Assembly (NCBI RefSeq): GCF_004323185.1
Contig: NZ_NAPS01000002.1
Location: forward strand, 939,209 to 1,003,208
DNA from: Westiellopsis prolifica IICB1
Lineage (GTDB): Bacteria > Cyanobacteriota > Cyanobacteriia > Cyanobacteriales > Nostocaceae
DNA: 64,000 nucleotides
Reading direction: 5' to 3'
This document shows positions 54,938 through 63,577 of the stretch, in pieces (the stretch's first letter is position 1; every line of letters begins with the position of its first letter). The notes under the pieces were generated by a model. The model was not told the origin of the DNA. It saw nothing but the letters and a program-made list of their open reading frames with translations, and did no database searches. The position numbers and the translations under genes are program-made.

Positions 54938-56377
54938 CTACTTCCAATCTTTCCCAACTCTAATAGTTAGATCAGATTCTAAGTCACCAGTTGCTGATAC
55001 TTCAATTGTTCCCAAACCCAAGATTTTTTGCAGTTGTTCTGCGGCTTGGCGATTACCTTTTTGGGCAATAATCTTAGTTTCACTATGCCCGTCAGGCCAA
55101 TCTGAGATAGCATAAACTTTTTTAAAGCCTTTGCTTTTGAGAGAATTGATCACCTTGCCAGTTAGCTGAGGTTGATTGGAAGCATTTTGAATAGCAATTT
55201 TGAGGCTAGGTAGCGATCGCGTATCTGGTTTGAGACCACCTATGCTGACTCCAGTATAATTATCGAGCAAATCAACTTTTCCAGTTAGATTCAACCAATA
55301 ACTATCAGGATCTGCACTTAAACGACTGAAAATACCTGGTAGCAAGGTCATCTGAAAATTATCCCGCTCCATGTTCAAAGAGAAGTTGACTAGTGCCATC
55401 ATCTCTTCTACTTTCAAATTGGTGTCAAAGTACTTACCCATAATATGAACTAACTGTGGCAATCTGGGTAAAACCGTCGGACTAAACAAGCGTTCGCGTA
55501 AACCCATCAACAATGCTTGCTGTCGCTGTATTCTGTTGAGATCCCCCAGATTATTATCGCGGTAACGCACAAACTGTTCAGCCTGTTCACCGTTGAGAGT
55601 TTGCCAGCCACTAACTAAATTAATAGAAAACTTCGCAGCAGAGTCTTTGTATTCCATTGGTTTGGGAACAAACACCTCTACTCCACCCAACTGATCCACC
55701 AACTGCCGTAACCCACTAGTAGAAATACGGATATAGCGATCAATCGGTGCATTACTCAGAGTACGACTTACAACCCGTGCCGCCAACACCGGGCCGCCTT
55801 GGGCGTTAGCTTGGGATACCTTAGTCAATCCCTTTGATTCTGGGATCGCAATCATAGTATCTCTAGGAATCGACAGCACCCGTATGGTATTATTTTCTGG
55901 GTTTAGTCTCACCAGCAACATAGTATCGCTGCTCGCAGCATAACTTTCTGGTGAACCATTAACGCTACCCCGGACTGGTTCGATACCCATGATTAGAATA
56001 TTCATTGGGCGTGTGAGTTTGTATTGAGAAATGTTGCTCCAAATTTCTCCTGGTAATGGTGTTTTTTCTGCGTCTGGGCCGCCCATCCCTAACTCTTCAT
56101 CTGTTCGATCTATATCGCTCCAGAGCGGAGTCCAAAGCGCTAAAGTCGATACTAATAACCCTGAAAGTGTGATCCCTACAACTATTGTCAAAAACCAAAA
56201 TAGCCAGCGAGGCATTGCCAAACCCAACCTCTGATAAAGTTGGCTGGGTATGGAACCCACAGATTCTACAAACTCAGATGAGATTTTCGTTTTTTGCTGT
56301 GGATTTGACTCATCAGTTGATTTTTGTCCTTGTTGAGATTTACCCTGATTTTTGATCTGTGCTACTTGTTTAATCAC
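54938..56377 (-). CDS. LytR-CpsA-Psr (LCP) family protein
   Basis: The 479-residue protein has a cytoplasmic N-terminus (about 1-58), one transmembrane helix (WLFWFLTIVVGITLSGLLVS, about 58-78) and an LCP domain (about 125-310). Conserved residues are seen in NILIMGIEP, SDTMLLVRLNP, LSIPRDTMIAIP and YRDNNLGDLNRIQRQQ. A LytR_C domain follows (about 380-475). LCP enzymes transfer undecaprenyl-linked glycans to the cell wall. It is divergent to the GDP-mannose pyrophosphorylase gene across 118 bp, so wall polysaccharide attachment fits the context. Confidence 0.92.
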   Translation of the reverse strand: MIKQVAQIKNQGKSQQGQKSTDESNPQQKTKISSEFVESVGSIPSQLYQRLGLAMPRWLFWFLTIVVGITLSGLLVSTLALWTPLWSDIDRTDEELGMGGPDAEKTPLPGEIWSNISQYKLTRPMNILIMGIEPVRGSVNGSPESYAASSDTMLLVRLNPENNTIRVLSIPRDTMIAIPESKGLTKVSQANAQGGPVLAARVVSRTLSNAPIDRYIRISTSGLRQLVDQLGGVEVFVPKPMEYKDSAAKFSINLVSGWQTLNGEQAEQFVRYRDNNLGDLNRIQRQQALLMGLRERLFSPTVLPRLPQLVHIMGKYFDTNLKVEEMMALVNFSLNMERDNFQMTLLPGIFSRLSADPDSYWLNLTGKVDLLDNYTGVSIGGLKPDTRSLPSLKIAIQNASNQPQLTGKVINSLKSKGFKKVYAISDWPDGHSETKIIAQKGNRQAAEQLQKILGLGTIEVSATGDLESDLTIRVGKDWK

Positions 56378-56495
56378 AAACTATCTCCCCACTCATCCAC
56401 TCCCTAAACCTAATGTTAATCGAAGCAACAAATCTTGCCAGTGACGAACACCACAGTACACTTAGTAGTGTTCTTAAGTAAGTCTCTATGACAAC

Positions 56496-57560
56496 ATGAC
56501 TCAAGCATTGTTCCCAGTAATTCTTGCTGGTGGTAAAGGCGAGCGTTTTTGGCCCCTCAGTCGCCAAAATCGACCCAAACAATTTTTAAACCTAGATGGT
56601 AGTTCTAGAAGTCTCCTACAAGCAACGGCTGATCGACTGCTACCACTAGCAGGCGGTTGGGATCGCTTATCGGTCATTACTTCTAGTCAAATAGCTCAAG
56701 GAGTTAAAGAACAACTACCTGAACTGCCATCAAATAACTTGCTAGTCGAATCTCAGGGAAGGGACACAGCCGCCGCAGTCGCTTGGACAAGCTTGGAAAT
56801 CAAAAAGCGTTACGGAGATGACGCTATTATCGGCTTTTTCCCTGCTGATCACTGGATTGCTAACCAAGAATCTTTTGCAAGCACAATAAATGCAGCAATT
56901 GAACTAGCAGCAAACACAGCAGCAATTGTCACACTGGGGATCAAGCCGACCTTTCCATCAACTGGCTACGGTTACATAGAACAAGGCGAACAGACTGGTT
57001 GCTTTAATGACTTGCCAGCTTATCATGTCAACCGCTTTACTGAAAAGCCTGACCGAGAAACGGCAGAAAATTTTCTAGCGACGGGACGTTTTAGCTGGAA
57101 TAGCGGGATGTTTATTTTCCGGGCGGGTGTTGTTCTCAAGGAACTACAAATCCATGCTCCAGAAATTATTGAACCGTTGATACAGCACGGCCCTGATATC
57201 TATCCCCAGTTACCTAAGAAGAGTATAGACTATGCTCTTATGGAAAAAACGAATTTGACATATGTCTTACCAGTGGATTTTGGCTGGGATGATTTAGGTG
57301 ATTGGAATGCGATCGAACGTTTATTAAAAAAAGAAGATAACCCAAATGTGGAACTAGGAACTCACCTAGGGTTAGATACACAGGGTGCAATTATTTATGC
57401 TAGCAATGCTGATGATGTGATCGTCACGATTGGTCTAGAAGATGTCGTAATTGTACGCGATCGCAATGTGACTCTAGTTGTCAAAAAAGACCGTACTCAA
57501 GAAATCAAACAAATCCTCAAAACCTTGCAAAGCGATCCCCGATTTACAGAATTGTTGTAA
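56496..57560 (+). CDS. manC: Mannose-1-phosphate guanylyltransferase
   Basis: The 354-residue nucleotidyltransferase makes GDP-mannose from GTP and mannose-1-phosphate. It shows the signature LAGGKGERFWPLSRQNRPKQ (about 9-28), FFPADHWI, RFTEKPDRETA and WNSGMFIF. It ends after the left-handed beta helix region and lacks the C-terminal cupin isomerase domain of bifunctional ManC/AlgA, so it is GMP only. GDP-mannose feeds exopolysaccharide and lipopolysaccharide synthesis, which fits the divergent LCP gene. Confidence 0.92.
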   Translation: MTQALFPVILAGGKGERFWPLSRQNRPKQFLNLDGSSRSLLQATADRLLPLAGGWDRLSVITSSQIAQGVKEQLPELPSNNLLVESQGRDTAAAVAWTSLEIKKRYGDDAIIGFFPADHWIANQESFASTINAAIELAANTAAIVTLGIKPTFPSTGYGYIEQGEQTGCFNDLPAYHVNRFTEKPDRETAENFLATGRFSWNSGMFIFRAGVVLKELQIHAPEIIEPLIQHGPDIYPQLPKKSIDYALMEKTNLTYVLPVDFGWDDLGDWNAIERLLKKEDNPNVELGTHLGLDTQGAIIYASNADDVIVTIGLEDVVIVRDRNVTLVVKKDRTQEIKQILKTLQSDPRFTELL

Positions 57561-57647
57561 TAGGTTTCCAACTCTCCCCACCCTATAGGGATGGGGAATT
57601 CTGCCAAATTAGTTAAATTGTAGTGCGATCGCCTTCACTGTAGATTT

Positions 57648-57826
57648 ACCTCAACACGACTTTGAAGTACCTCAACACAACTTTGAAGTACCTCAACACA
57701 ACTTTGAAGTACCTCAACACGACTTTGAAGTACCTCAACACGACTTTGAAGTACCTCAACACGACTTTGAAGTACCTCAACATGAGTTTGAAGTACCTCA
57801 ACATGAGTTTGAAGTACCTCAATACG
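57648..57826. repeat. 21-bp tandem array ACCTCAACACGACTTTGAAGT, eight units
   Basis: Eight full units of 21 bp (57648-57815) and a partial ninth. Three sub-types (CACGAC, CACAAC, CATGAG) lie in blocks, which suggests recent local duplication. The period is a multiple of three, so frames on both strands stay open and give false ORFs of 72-83 codons. Each unit has no strong internal palindrome, unlike the arrays at 1-146 and 20953-21086. It separates manC and the aminopeptidase gene. Confidence 0.92.
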
Positions 57827-57864
57827 AAACCATCAATGAATAACAAACAACCGCCAACAAACAA

Positions 57865-60459
57865 CTACTTCGCCTTCGCTTCTAAGTTTTCCAGACGACT
57901 TCTGAGTTCTTGATTTTGTTGTTTGAGCTGATCAAGTTCCTCGCGTAGTTGTTTAACTGCGGTGTCTGTACCAATACTTTTTTGCACTTTGGCAATTTCT
58001 TCTTCAGCATAGCGGCGTACTCGTCCGTCTGCTGTTTGCTCGCCAAGGGATTGCAAGATAGTAATGGCTTTGGGAGTTTCCATATTTCCCAAGGCTGTCA
58101 GCACTGCTACTTGAGTTAAAAAGAATCTTTCTTTTGCCAGTTCTGCCAAATGGTCTAAGATTCGTTCTACGTTAGCAGAAGTTTGACCAACAGAAACTGT
58201 ACCTAATGCCCGAATTGCGTTCAAACGCAAAGGCTGAGGAACACCAGCTTTAGTGTATTCCAAAATTAAATTTAAGGCTGCTTCGGAAGTTTTGAGCTTG
58301 GCTAAACCAGCGATCGCCCCACTACGTACCACTTCATTCCAACCAGCTTTTTCTTCTAAAACTGTTTTCAGCAGTTTCAAAACTTTTTCTTCTTTGGGTT
58401 TTTCTTCCAAACTAGCAGCTGCGATTGTTCCAACGGCACGGGAGGCGGCTGCTTCGACATAGTAGCTAGTATCTCCATGCTCAACTACTTCTTTGACAAC
58501 TTTATAACTGGCGTGGGTTTTAATTGTCGCCAGTGCTTCTACTACAGCTTTACGCACGTTTGAATTTTCATCTTTTAACCCTAGCACTAAAGCATCAAAA
58601 GCTTGATCTAATTTGATTTCTGCTAATTGAGCAGCTACTTCTTGCCGCACACCCCAGAAAGGATCTTTTTGCAGTGCTGTTTCTAGTGCTTTGAGGACTT
58701 CTAATCCTCCTTTTTTCGCCAAGGCTTCAGCTGCGTAAATGCGTGAAGTCGGATGGGGATCAAATTCTAACTGGGCTTTTAATTCTGGGACTGGATACTC
58801 CAAGGAAACTGTTTTCAAGAAATTATTGCCAACATCAAAGCTGACAAACAAGGGTTTCTCTTGCAGTGGAAAATAGAAAGTTTGTTCGCGTTCGTGAACC
58901 CGTACTTTGAAAATTTTTAACTCAGCAGGCGCACTATTTTCGGCATACCCAAAACCAATAGGAACTCTCAGGTCAAATAAGTTACTCTTACTGCCATTAT
59001 TATCTGATGCTGCTTGAGTTTGAGTTATGGTGATTTTAGCTAAATTAGCATCACTATCCCAGGAGTAAGCTACTTTAAAATCAGGATGTCCGCCTCTGTA
59101 AACATACTGATCAAATAAGAATAAAAGATTACGTCCACTCGCTTTTTCGATCGCCCGCAACAAATCTATTGTTTCTACAGTTTTATGGGCATTATCCTGG
59201 ACAAATGTCTGCATGGCTTGCCAAAACATTTCGTCACCCAATTCCGTACGAATCATGTGATAAACACAAGACCCTTTTTCATAAATATGGCGATCATAAA
59301 GCTCAATAGCTTCTCGGTAAACGTGTGTTACCATCGGGCGGCGATAGCGACCACTATCTTCTGCTAAATAGCTGCGGGCTTCTCCTAAACGGTAATAGGC
59401 TGCTTCATCTGCACCATATTCATGCTCTGTCCACATTACTTCAGAGTAAGAAGCCATACCTTCTTTTACCCAAGCATGAGACCAGTGCTTGATCACAACC
59501 AAGTCACCAAACCATTGGTGGGCGAGTTCGTGGACTACTAAACTTTCTGTGTTGCGATTATCTAATGCTGCTTTAGCATCCAGCAAACACCTATCAGTTA
59601 AAAGTGTGGTGGAAGTGTTTTCCATACCACCAAAGATAAAATCATCAACGCAGACTTGAGCATATTTGGGGTAGGCGTAAGCATAGCCGTATTTTTCGCT
59701 CAAAAACTCCATCATGCGCGGAGTTTTGCCCATACTCCGTTTAGCGTCTGCTTCCCGTCCTTTTTCCACGTAGTAAGTAACAGGTTTACCATTCCACTCA
59801 TCGCGAATTTCTGCAAAATCACCTACAGCTAATGTCATCAAATAGGTAGGATGAATTTGTTGTTGCGACCAGTGGTATATTTTATCATCGCCATCTTCTT
59901 CTGTGGCAATCAGTTCACCGTTGGAAATCGCAATTAGGGGTTTGGGAACACGGACACGAATTTCGGAAGTGGACAATTGTCCTGGATAATCAAAGCAAGG
60001 AAACCAGAAGCGTGAGTCTTCATCTTCACCCTGTGTCCATACTTGAGTAGGTTTGTGGGGGTAATGTTTTTCTGGTTGGATGAAGTAGATCCCTCGTTGG
60101 GGTTTTTGGACAGAATAGGCGATCGCGATCGCAATTCCTTTATTTGCTATAGTCGGCGAATGCAGTTGAACCGACAATTTTTGACCGTCGTAATCAAACT
60201 TCTGGCTAACTTCATCCACTAAAACCGATTCAATGTTCAAGTTAACAGCATCTAATACCAAACGGTCAATACCACTACGAATAGGCAACAAACTAATATT
60301 GCACTGACCTTGAACGCTTTGGTTAGGAATATCTAAATCGAGATCTAGAAAAATATGTTCAACCTGTCCGGGGCGATCAGGGTTATAGTGTGGTTTTGCG
60401 CCTGGTAACTCAAAAGATTTGTAACGCTGATTTTCTGTATCAAAAAAATAATAAGACAT
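57865..60459 (-). CDS. pepN: M1-family aminopeptidase with C-terminal HEAT repeats
   Basis: The 864-residue zinc aminopeptidase has the substrate motif GGMENTST (about 275-282) and the zinc site HELAHQWFGD with a Glu in WVKEGMASYSE about 18 residues later. The N-terminal beta domain and the M1 catalytic domain reach to about 440. Residues about 560-820 are HEAT-like repeats, for instance DPFWGVRQEVAAQLAEIKLD and NSNVRKAVVEALATIKT. A coiled coil ends the protein (LREELDQLKQQNQELRSRLE). It trims N-terminal residues from peptides in the cytoplasm. A HEAT domain in place of ERAP1_C-like helices is seen in other cyanobacterial members. Confidence 0.92.
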   Translation of the reverse strand: MSYYFFDTENQRYKSFELPGAKPHYNPDRPGQVEHIFLDLDLDIPNQSVQGQCNISLLPIRSGIDRLVLDAVNLNIESVLVDEVSQKFDYDGQKLSVQLHSPTIANKGIAIAIAYSVQKPQRGIYFIQPEKHYPHKPTQVWTQGEDEDSRFWFPCFDYPGQLSTSEIRVRVPKPLIAISNGELIATEEDGDDKIYHWSQQQIHPTYLMTLAVGDFAEIRDEWNGKPVTYYVEKGREADAKRSMGKTPRMMEFLSEKYGYAYAYPKYAQVCVDDFIFGGMENTSTTLLTDRCLLDAKAALDNRNTESLVVHELAHQWFGDLVVIKHWSHAWVKEGMASYSEVMWTEHEYGADEAAYYRLGEARSYLAEDSGRYRRPMVTHVYREAIELYDRHIYEKGSCVYHMIRTELGDEMFWQAMQTFVQDNAHKTVETIDLLRAIEKASGRNLLFLFDQYVYRGGHPDFKVAYSWDSDANLAKITITQTQAASDNNGSKSNLFDLRVPIGFGYAENSAPAELKIFKVRVHEREQTFYFPLQEKPLFVSFDVGNNFLKTVSLEYPVPELKAQLEFDPHPTSRIYAAEALAKKGGLEVLKALETALQKDPFWGVRQEVAAQLAEIKLDQAFDALVLGLKDENSNVRKAVVEALATIKTHASYKVVKEVVEHGDTSYYVEAAASRAVGTIAAASLEEKPKEEKVLKLLKTVLEEKAGWNEVVRSGAIAGLAKLKTSEAALNLILEYTKAGVPQPLRLNAIRALGTVSVGQTSANVERILDHLAELAKERFFLTQVAVLTALGNMETPKAITILQSLGEQTADGRVRRYAEEEIAKVQKSIGTDTAVKQLREELDQLKQQNQELRSRLENLEAKAK

Positions 60460-61095
60460 TGATGCCTACTGACCTTTTAATCCTGATAACTTTTAATGGA
60501 TTTAGTTAACAAAAAAGAAAAATTTGCTACATAGTACACTTTTCCTAAATCGACTCTTACATGCTTCTTGTTGTCATTTAGTTAGGAGTGTCCTATGCTC
60601 TGTGTGGGTTTCAGTGAGTAAAAATACCCTAAAGCTATTTGCATAGCTTTAGGATAGCTTGTTACCATATGTTAATATTAATTTTTTTCGGTGAAGAATA
60701 GAAAAATTCTCAAAATTTATCTTCATAATGGTGTGTGAGTTTCGCCTTTATTTACAACACGAGTAATATTATTTACCAATACAAACAGTAAAACTAAGTA
60801 AACAAGGTAGATAAAAACAAAAAAACTAAGCACCCTAAATCAAATATTGTAAATGTCTTAATGACAAATTCATAAAAATATAATAGTAGAATATAAAGTG
60901 TTTAAAATCAAAGTTTAATGTTTAGATTTCGTGATAAATTGGCAGCCACAGTTGTAGTAAAAAATCAAAGGGTAAAGATAAAAGAATTATTTGCCCTGTG
61001 TCTATTTTGTACTGAGGGTAGAGGTAGAAATTAATTTAAAGTTATTTAATTTTTTTGGCATCCTAATAATTTTATAACAGATCATCGGAATCACA
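60460..61095. other. AT-rich divergent region before rsmB
   Basis: About 640 bp between the aminopeptidase and rsmB genes, without a gene. It should hold both promoters. No strong hairpin is visible and no RNA gene is recognised. Confidence 0.6.
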
Positions 61096-62580
61096 TTGCA
61101 ACATCAAAAATCCAGAAACCAAAATATTTCACCTCGCCAACTAGCTTTTGTTGGTTTGCGAGAAGTCCACAACGGAGCATATGCTGATGTAGCACTAGAC
61201 CGAGTATTGCCCAAAGCAGATATAACAGATGGTGAAATTGGTGTAAAAAGACTCAGCGATCGCCGTTTAGTTACAGAATTGGTCTATGGGTGTACCAGGA
61301 GACAGCGTACTCTCGATGCCATCATTAATCAACTGGCCACAAAAAAGTCTCATCAGCAACCCAAAGACCTCCGCACAATTTTGCATCTGGGTTTATATCA
61401 GTTACTGTATCAACAACGAATTCCTCCTAGTGCTGCTGTTAATACTACCGTGCAATTAGCTAAGGAAAACGGTTTTGTTGGGCTGGCTGGTTTTGTAAAT
61501 GGTTTATTGCGCCAATTTATTCGCCTGTTAGAGAAAGTGGGGGGACATGGGGGACATGGGGGAGGTTGGGAGACGGGAAATACGGATGAAATATCCTCCG
61601 CATCTGCAATTGACCTTTTGATCACGTCTTTTTTAGAGCTACCAGAAAACCCTGTGGAACGTTTGGGTATTTTACACAGTTTTCCTGATTGGATTATTCA
61701 AGTGTGGGTAGACCAATTTGGTGTTCCTGAAACAGAGAAACTGTGTATGTGGATGAACCAAACCCCAACAATTGATTTGCGGGTGAACACACTGCGGGCT
61801 GATTTAGAAACAGTAGAAACAGGATTGCAAGCAGTTGGTATTTCCTGTCAACGTCTTCCCCACCTACCGCAAGCTTTAAGATTACTTAGTCATCCAGGTC
61901 AAATTCAAAATCTCCCCGGTTTCAATCAGGGTTGGTGGAGTATCCAAGATAGTAGCGCTCAATTGGTTGGTCATTTCCTTGATCCCCAGCCAAAAGAAGT
62001 AGTGATTGATGCTTGTGCTGCACCAGGTGGTAAAACTACTCATATTGCCGAGTTAATGCAGGATACCGGAAAAATTTGGGCGTGCGATCGCACTCCTTCT
62101 CGAATGCGGAAACTTCAACAAAACATTCAACGACTTCATCTCAAGTCTATAGAAATTTGCGTTGGTGATAGCCGTAACTTACCTCAATTTCACAACTCTG
62201 CTAATAGTGTCTTATTAGATGCACCTTGTTCTGGTTTGGGGACTCTACATCGTCATGCTGATGCACGTTGGCGACAAACACCAGAGTCTGTACAAGAACT
62301 TTCACTACTGCAAAAAGAACTAGTTTCACATACTAGTACTTTTGTCAAGTCAGGAGGAATATTAGTTTATGCTACCTGTACATTGCATCCAGCCGAAAAT
62401 GAAGCCGTAATAGAATCATTCTTAGCAGAAAACCCAGATTGGAAAATAGAGAATTCGAGCCAGAATATATATTTTTCTAGGTATTCCACGTTACAAGGCT
62501 GGCTGAAAGTATTACCTCATCAACATGATATGGATGGATTTTTCATGGTTCGTTTAAGAAAAACCAATGATTCAGGGTGA
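61096..62580 (+). CDS. rsmB: 16S rRNA (cytosine-967-C5)-methyltransferase
   Basis: The 494-residue protein has the NusB-like RNA-binding N-terminal domain (about 12-150) and the RsmB methyltransferase domain: SAM motif DACAAPGGKTTHIAELM, motif IV LLDAPCSGLGTLHRH and motif VI YATCTLHPAENEAVIESF with the two catalytic cysteines. It modifies C967 of 16S rRNA. The start is a TTG at 61096. Between the two domains, residues about 147-160 (VGGHGGHGGGWETG) are encoded by a GGGGGACAT repeat like those of intergenic DNA, an in-frame insertion. Confidence 0.93.
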   Translation: MQHQKSRNQNISPRQLAFVGLREVHNGAYADVALDRVLPKADITDGEIGVKRLSDRRLVTELVYGCTRRQRTLDAIINQLATKKSHQQPKDLRTILHLGLYQLLYQQRIPPSAAVNTTVQLAKENGFVGLAGFVNGLLRQFIRLLEKVGGHGGHGGGWETGNTDEISSASAIDLLITSFLELPENPVERLGILHSFPDWIIQVWVDQFGVPETEKLCMWMNQTPTIDLRVNTLRADLETVETGLQAVGISCQRLPHLPQALRLLSHPGQIQNLPGFNQGWWSIQDSSAQLVGHFLDPQPKEVVIDACAAPGGKTTHIAELMQDTGKIWACDRTPSRMRKLQQNIQRLHLKSIEICVGDSRNLPQFHNSANSVLLDAPCSGLGTLHRHADARWRQTPESVQELSLLQKELVSHTSTFVKSGGILVYATCTLHPAENEAVIESFLAENPDWKIENSSQNIYFSRYSTLQGWLKVLPHQHDMDGFFMVRLRKTNDSG

Positions 62581-62637
62581 ATACTGTTAGCGGTTGTAAG
62601 ATTTCAAAGAGGGCAGTGTGAACTATAGGAGGCTGTG

Positions 62638-63063
62638 ATGTCAGTGAACTCCAGTAATGTCAAAAACTTAGTCAAAATCCTAATTGGAGCAGCTTGGATA
62701 GATGGCAGAATCCAACCGGAAGAAAGGCAATATCTCCATCAAATAGCCCAAGAAAAGGGAGTAGCTAGCGATCCAGATATTAAGCCTTTATTATACGAGT
62801 TAGTTCCTGTGAAGCCAATCGAATGCTACGACTGGGTAAAAGAATATTTGGGTGAGTATCCCAGCATGGAAGATTGCCAAAACCTGATTCAAGCAATTAG
62901 TGGTTTAATCTACACTGATGATGAAGTTGCAATAGAAGAAGCAAAACTGCTGACTAAATTACAACAATTATCTAGCCAGGAGCAATCAACCCAAGCCGGA
63001 TTGAATGTCCTTCTCAAACAAATTCAAAAGCTTTACCGTCGTTGGGTTGAAATTCAAAATTAA
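62638..63063 (+). CDS. TerB-like (TerB superfamily) protein
   Basis: The 141-residue helical protein matches the TerB/DUF533 type: LVKILIGAAWIDGRIQPEERQYLHQIAQ (about 11-38, shown by its IDGRIQPEE metal-binding-like loop) and ISGLIYTDDEVAIEEAKLLTKL (about 87-108), a second similar loop. Acidic residues in these loops may bind metal. Its role in cyanobacteria is unknown. AGGAGG at 62627-62632 precedes ATG 62638 at the right spacing, so this start is preferred over the GTG three bases upstream. It follows rsmB by 57 bp. Confidence 0.8.
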   Translation: MSVNSSNVKNLVKILIGAAWIDGRIQPEERQYLHQIAQEKGVASDPDIKPLLYELVPVKPIECYDWVKEYLGEYPSMEDCQNLIQAISGLIYTDDEVAIEEAKLLTKLQQLSSQEQSTQAGLNVLLKQIQKLYRRWVEIQN

Positions 63064-63155
63064 TCATAGTCAAAAGTCCATTGTCAAGTGTCCATTGTCA
63101 AGAGTTGTTTTACTATTAACCATTGACTATTGACCATTGACCATTGACTATTTAC

Positions 63156-63365
63156 TCACACACCAGGAGTTTCATCTTTGTCAACTTTGGGGACAAAGTC
63201 AGGACGGCTTTTATCTTCCCAACCTACTGGACGCTTGGAGTTATACCAAGCAATTGAACCAATAGTAACAGCAGCAATAAAGCCTACTACATATACCGCA
63301 GTGAAAGCAAAGGGAAAATGAGGTTCGTTAGCTGCTTGTGCTGCTGCTTGCATCAATAAATTCAT
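63156..63365 (-). CDS. psb35: Small thylakoid protein, photosystem II assembly protein Psb35
   Basis: The 69-residue protein has one transmembrane helix (FAFTAVYVVGFIAAVTIGSIAWY, about 19-41) and a conserved stromal tail SKRPVGWEDKSRPDFVPKVD. This matches the small cyanobacterial protein known as Psb35 (Ssl2148 type), which associates with the CP47 assembly module and Hlips of photosystem II. The assignment rests on the tail and length as I recall them. A purine-rich AGGAGATTATACTC leader precedes the ATG. Confidence 0.75.
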   Translation of the reverse strand: MNLLMQAAAQAANEPHFPFAFTAVYVVGFIAAVTIGSIAWYNSKRPVGWEDKSRPDFVPKVDKDETPGV

Positions 63366-63479
63366 GAGTATAATCTCCTAAAATAAGTAACACTACTTAA
63401 AAACTTATAAAAAGAGCATACCATCCACATCCATCACAAGTCAGAGGGAAAGGAAGAGATTAGTAATGGTTGTTTGTTA

Positions 63480-63575
63480 ATCGTCAATCGTCAATTGTTT
63501 TCGAGTCATCTCCCTTCTGTTGTCCTCCTTGTCCTCTTCGTCCCCCGATCCCCGATCCCCGATCCCCGATCCCCA
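63480..63575. repeat. CCCCGATC tandem repeats
   Basis: CCCCGATCCCCGATC units near 63543-63574, preceded by GTCAATCGTCAATTG units. They mark the gap between psb35 and the partial gene at the window end. Confidence 0.75.
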
Positions 63576-63577
63576 TT

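Noticed and set aside
57646-57913. Repeat-protein genes on both strands over the 21-bp array
   Set aside because: The frames are open only because the repeat period is a multiple of three; neither has a ribosome binding site, and the plus-strand frame runs into the aminopeptidase gene end.
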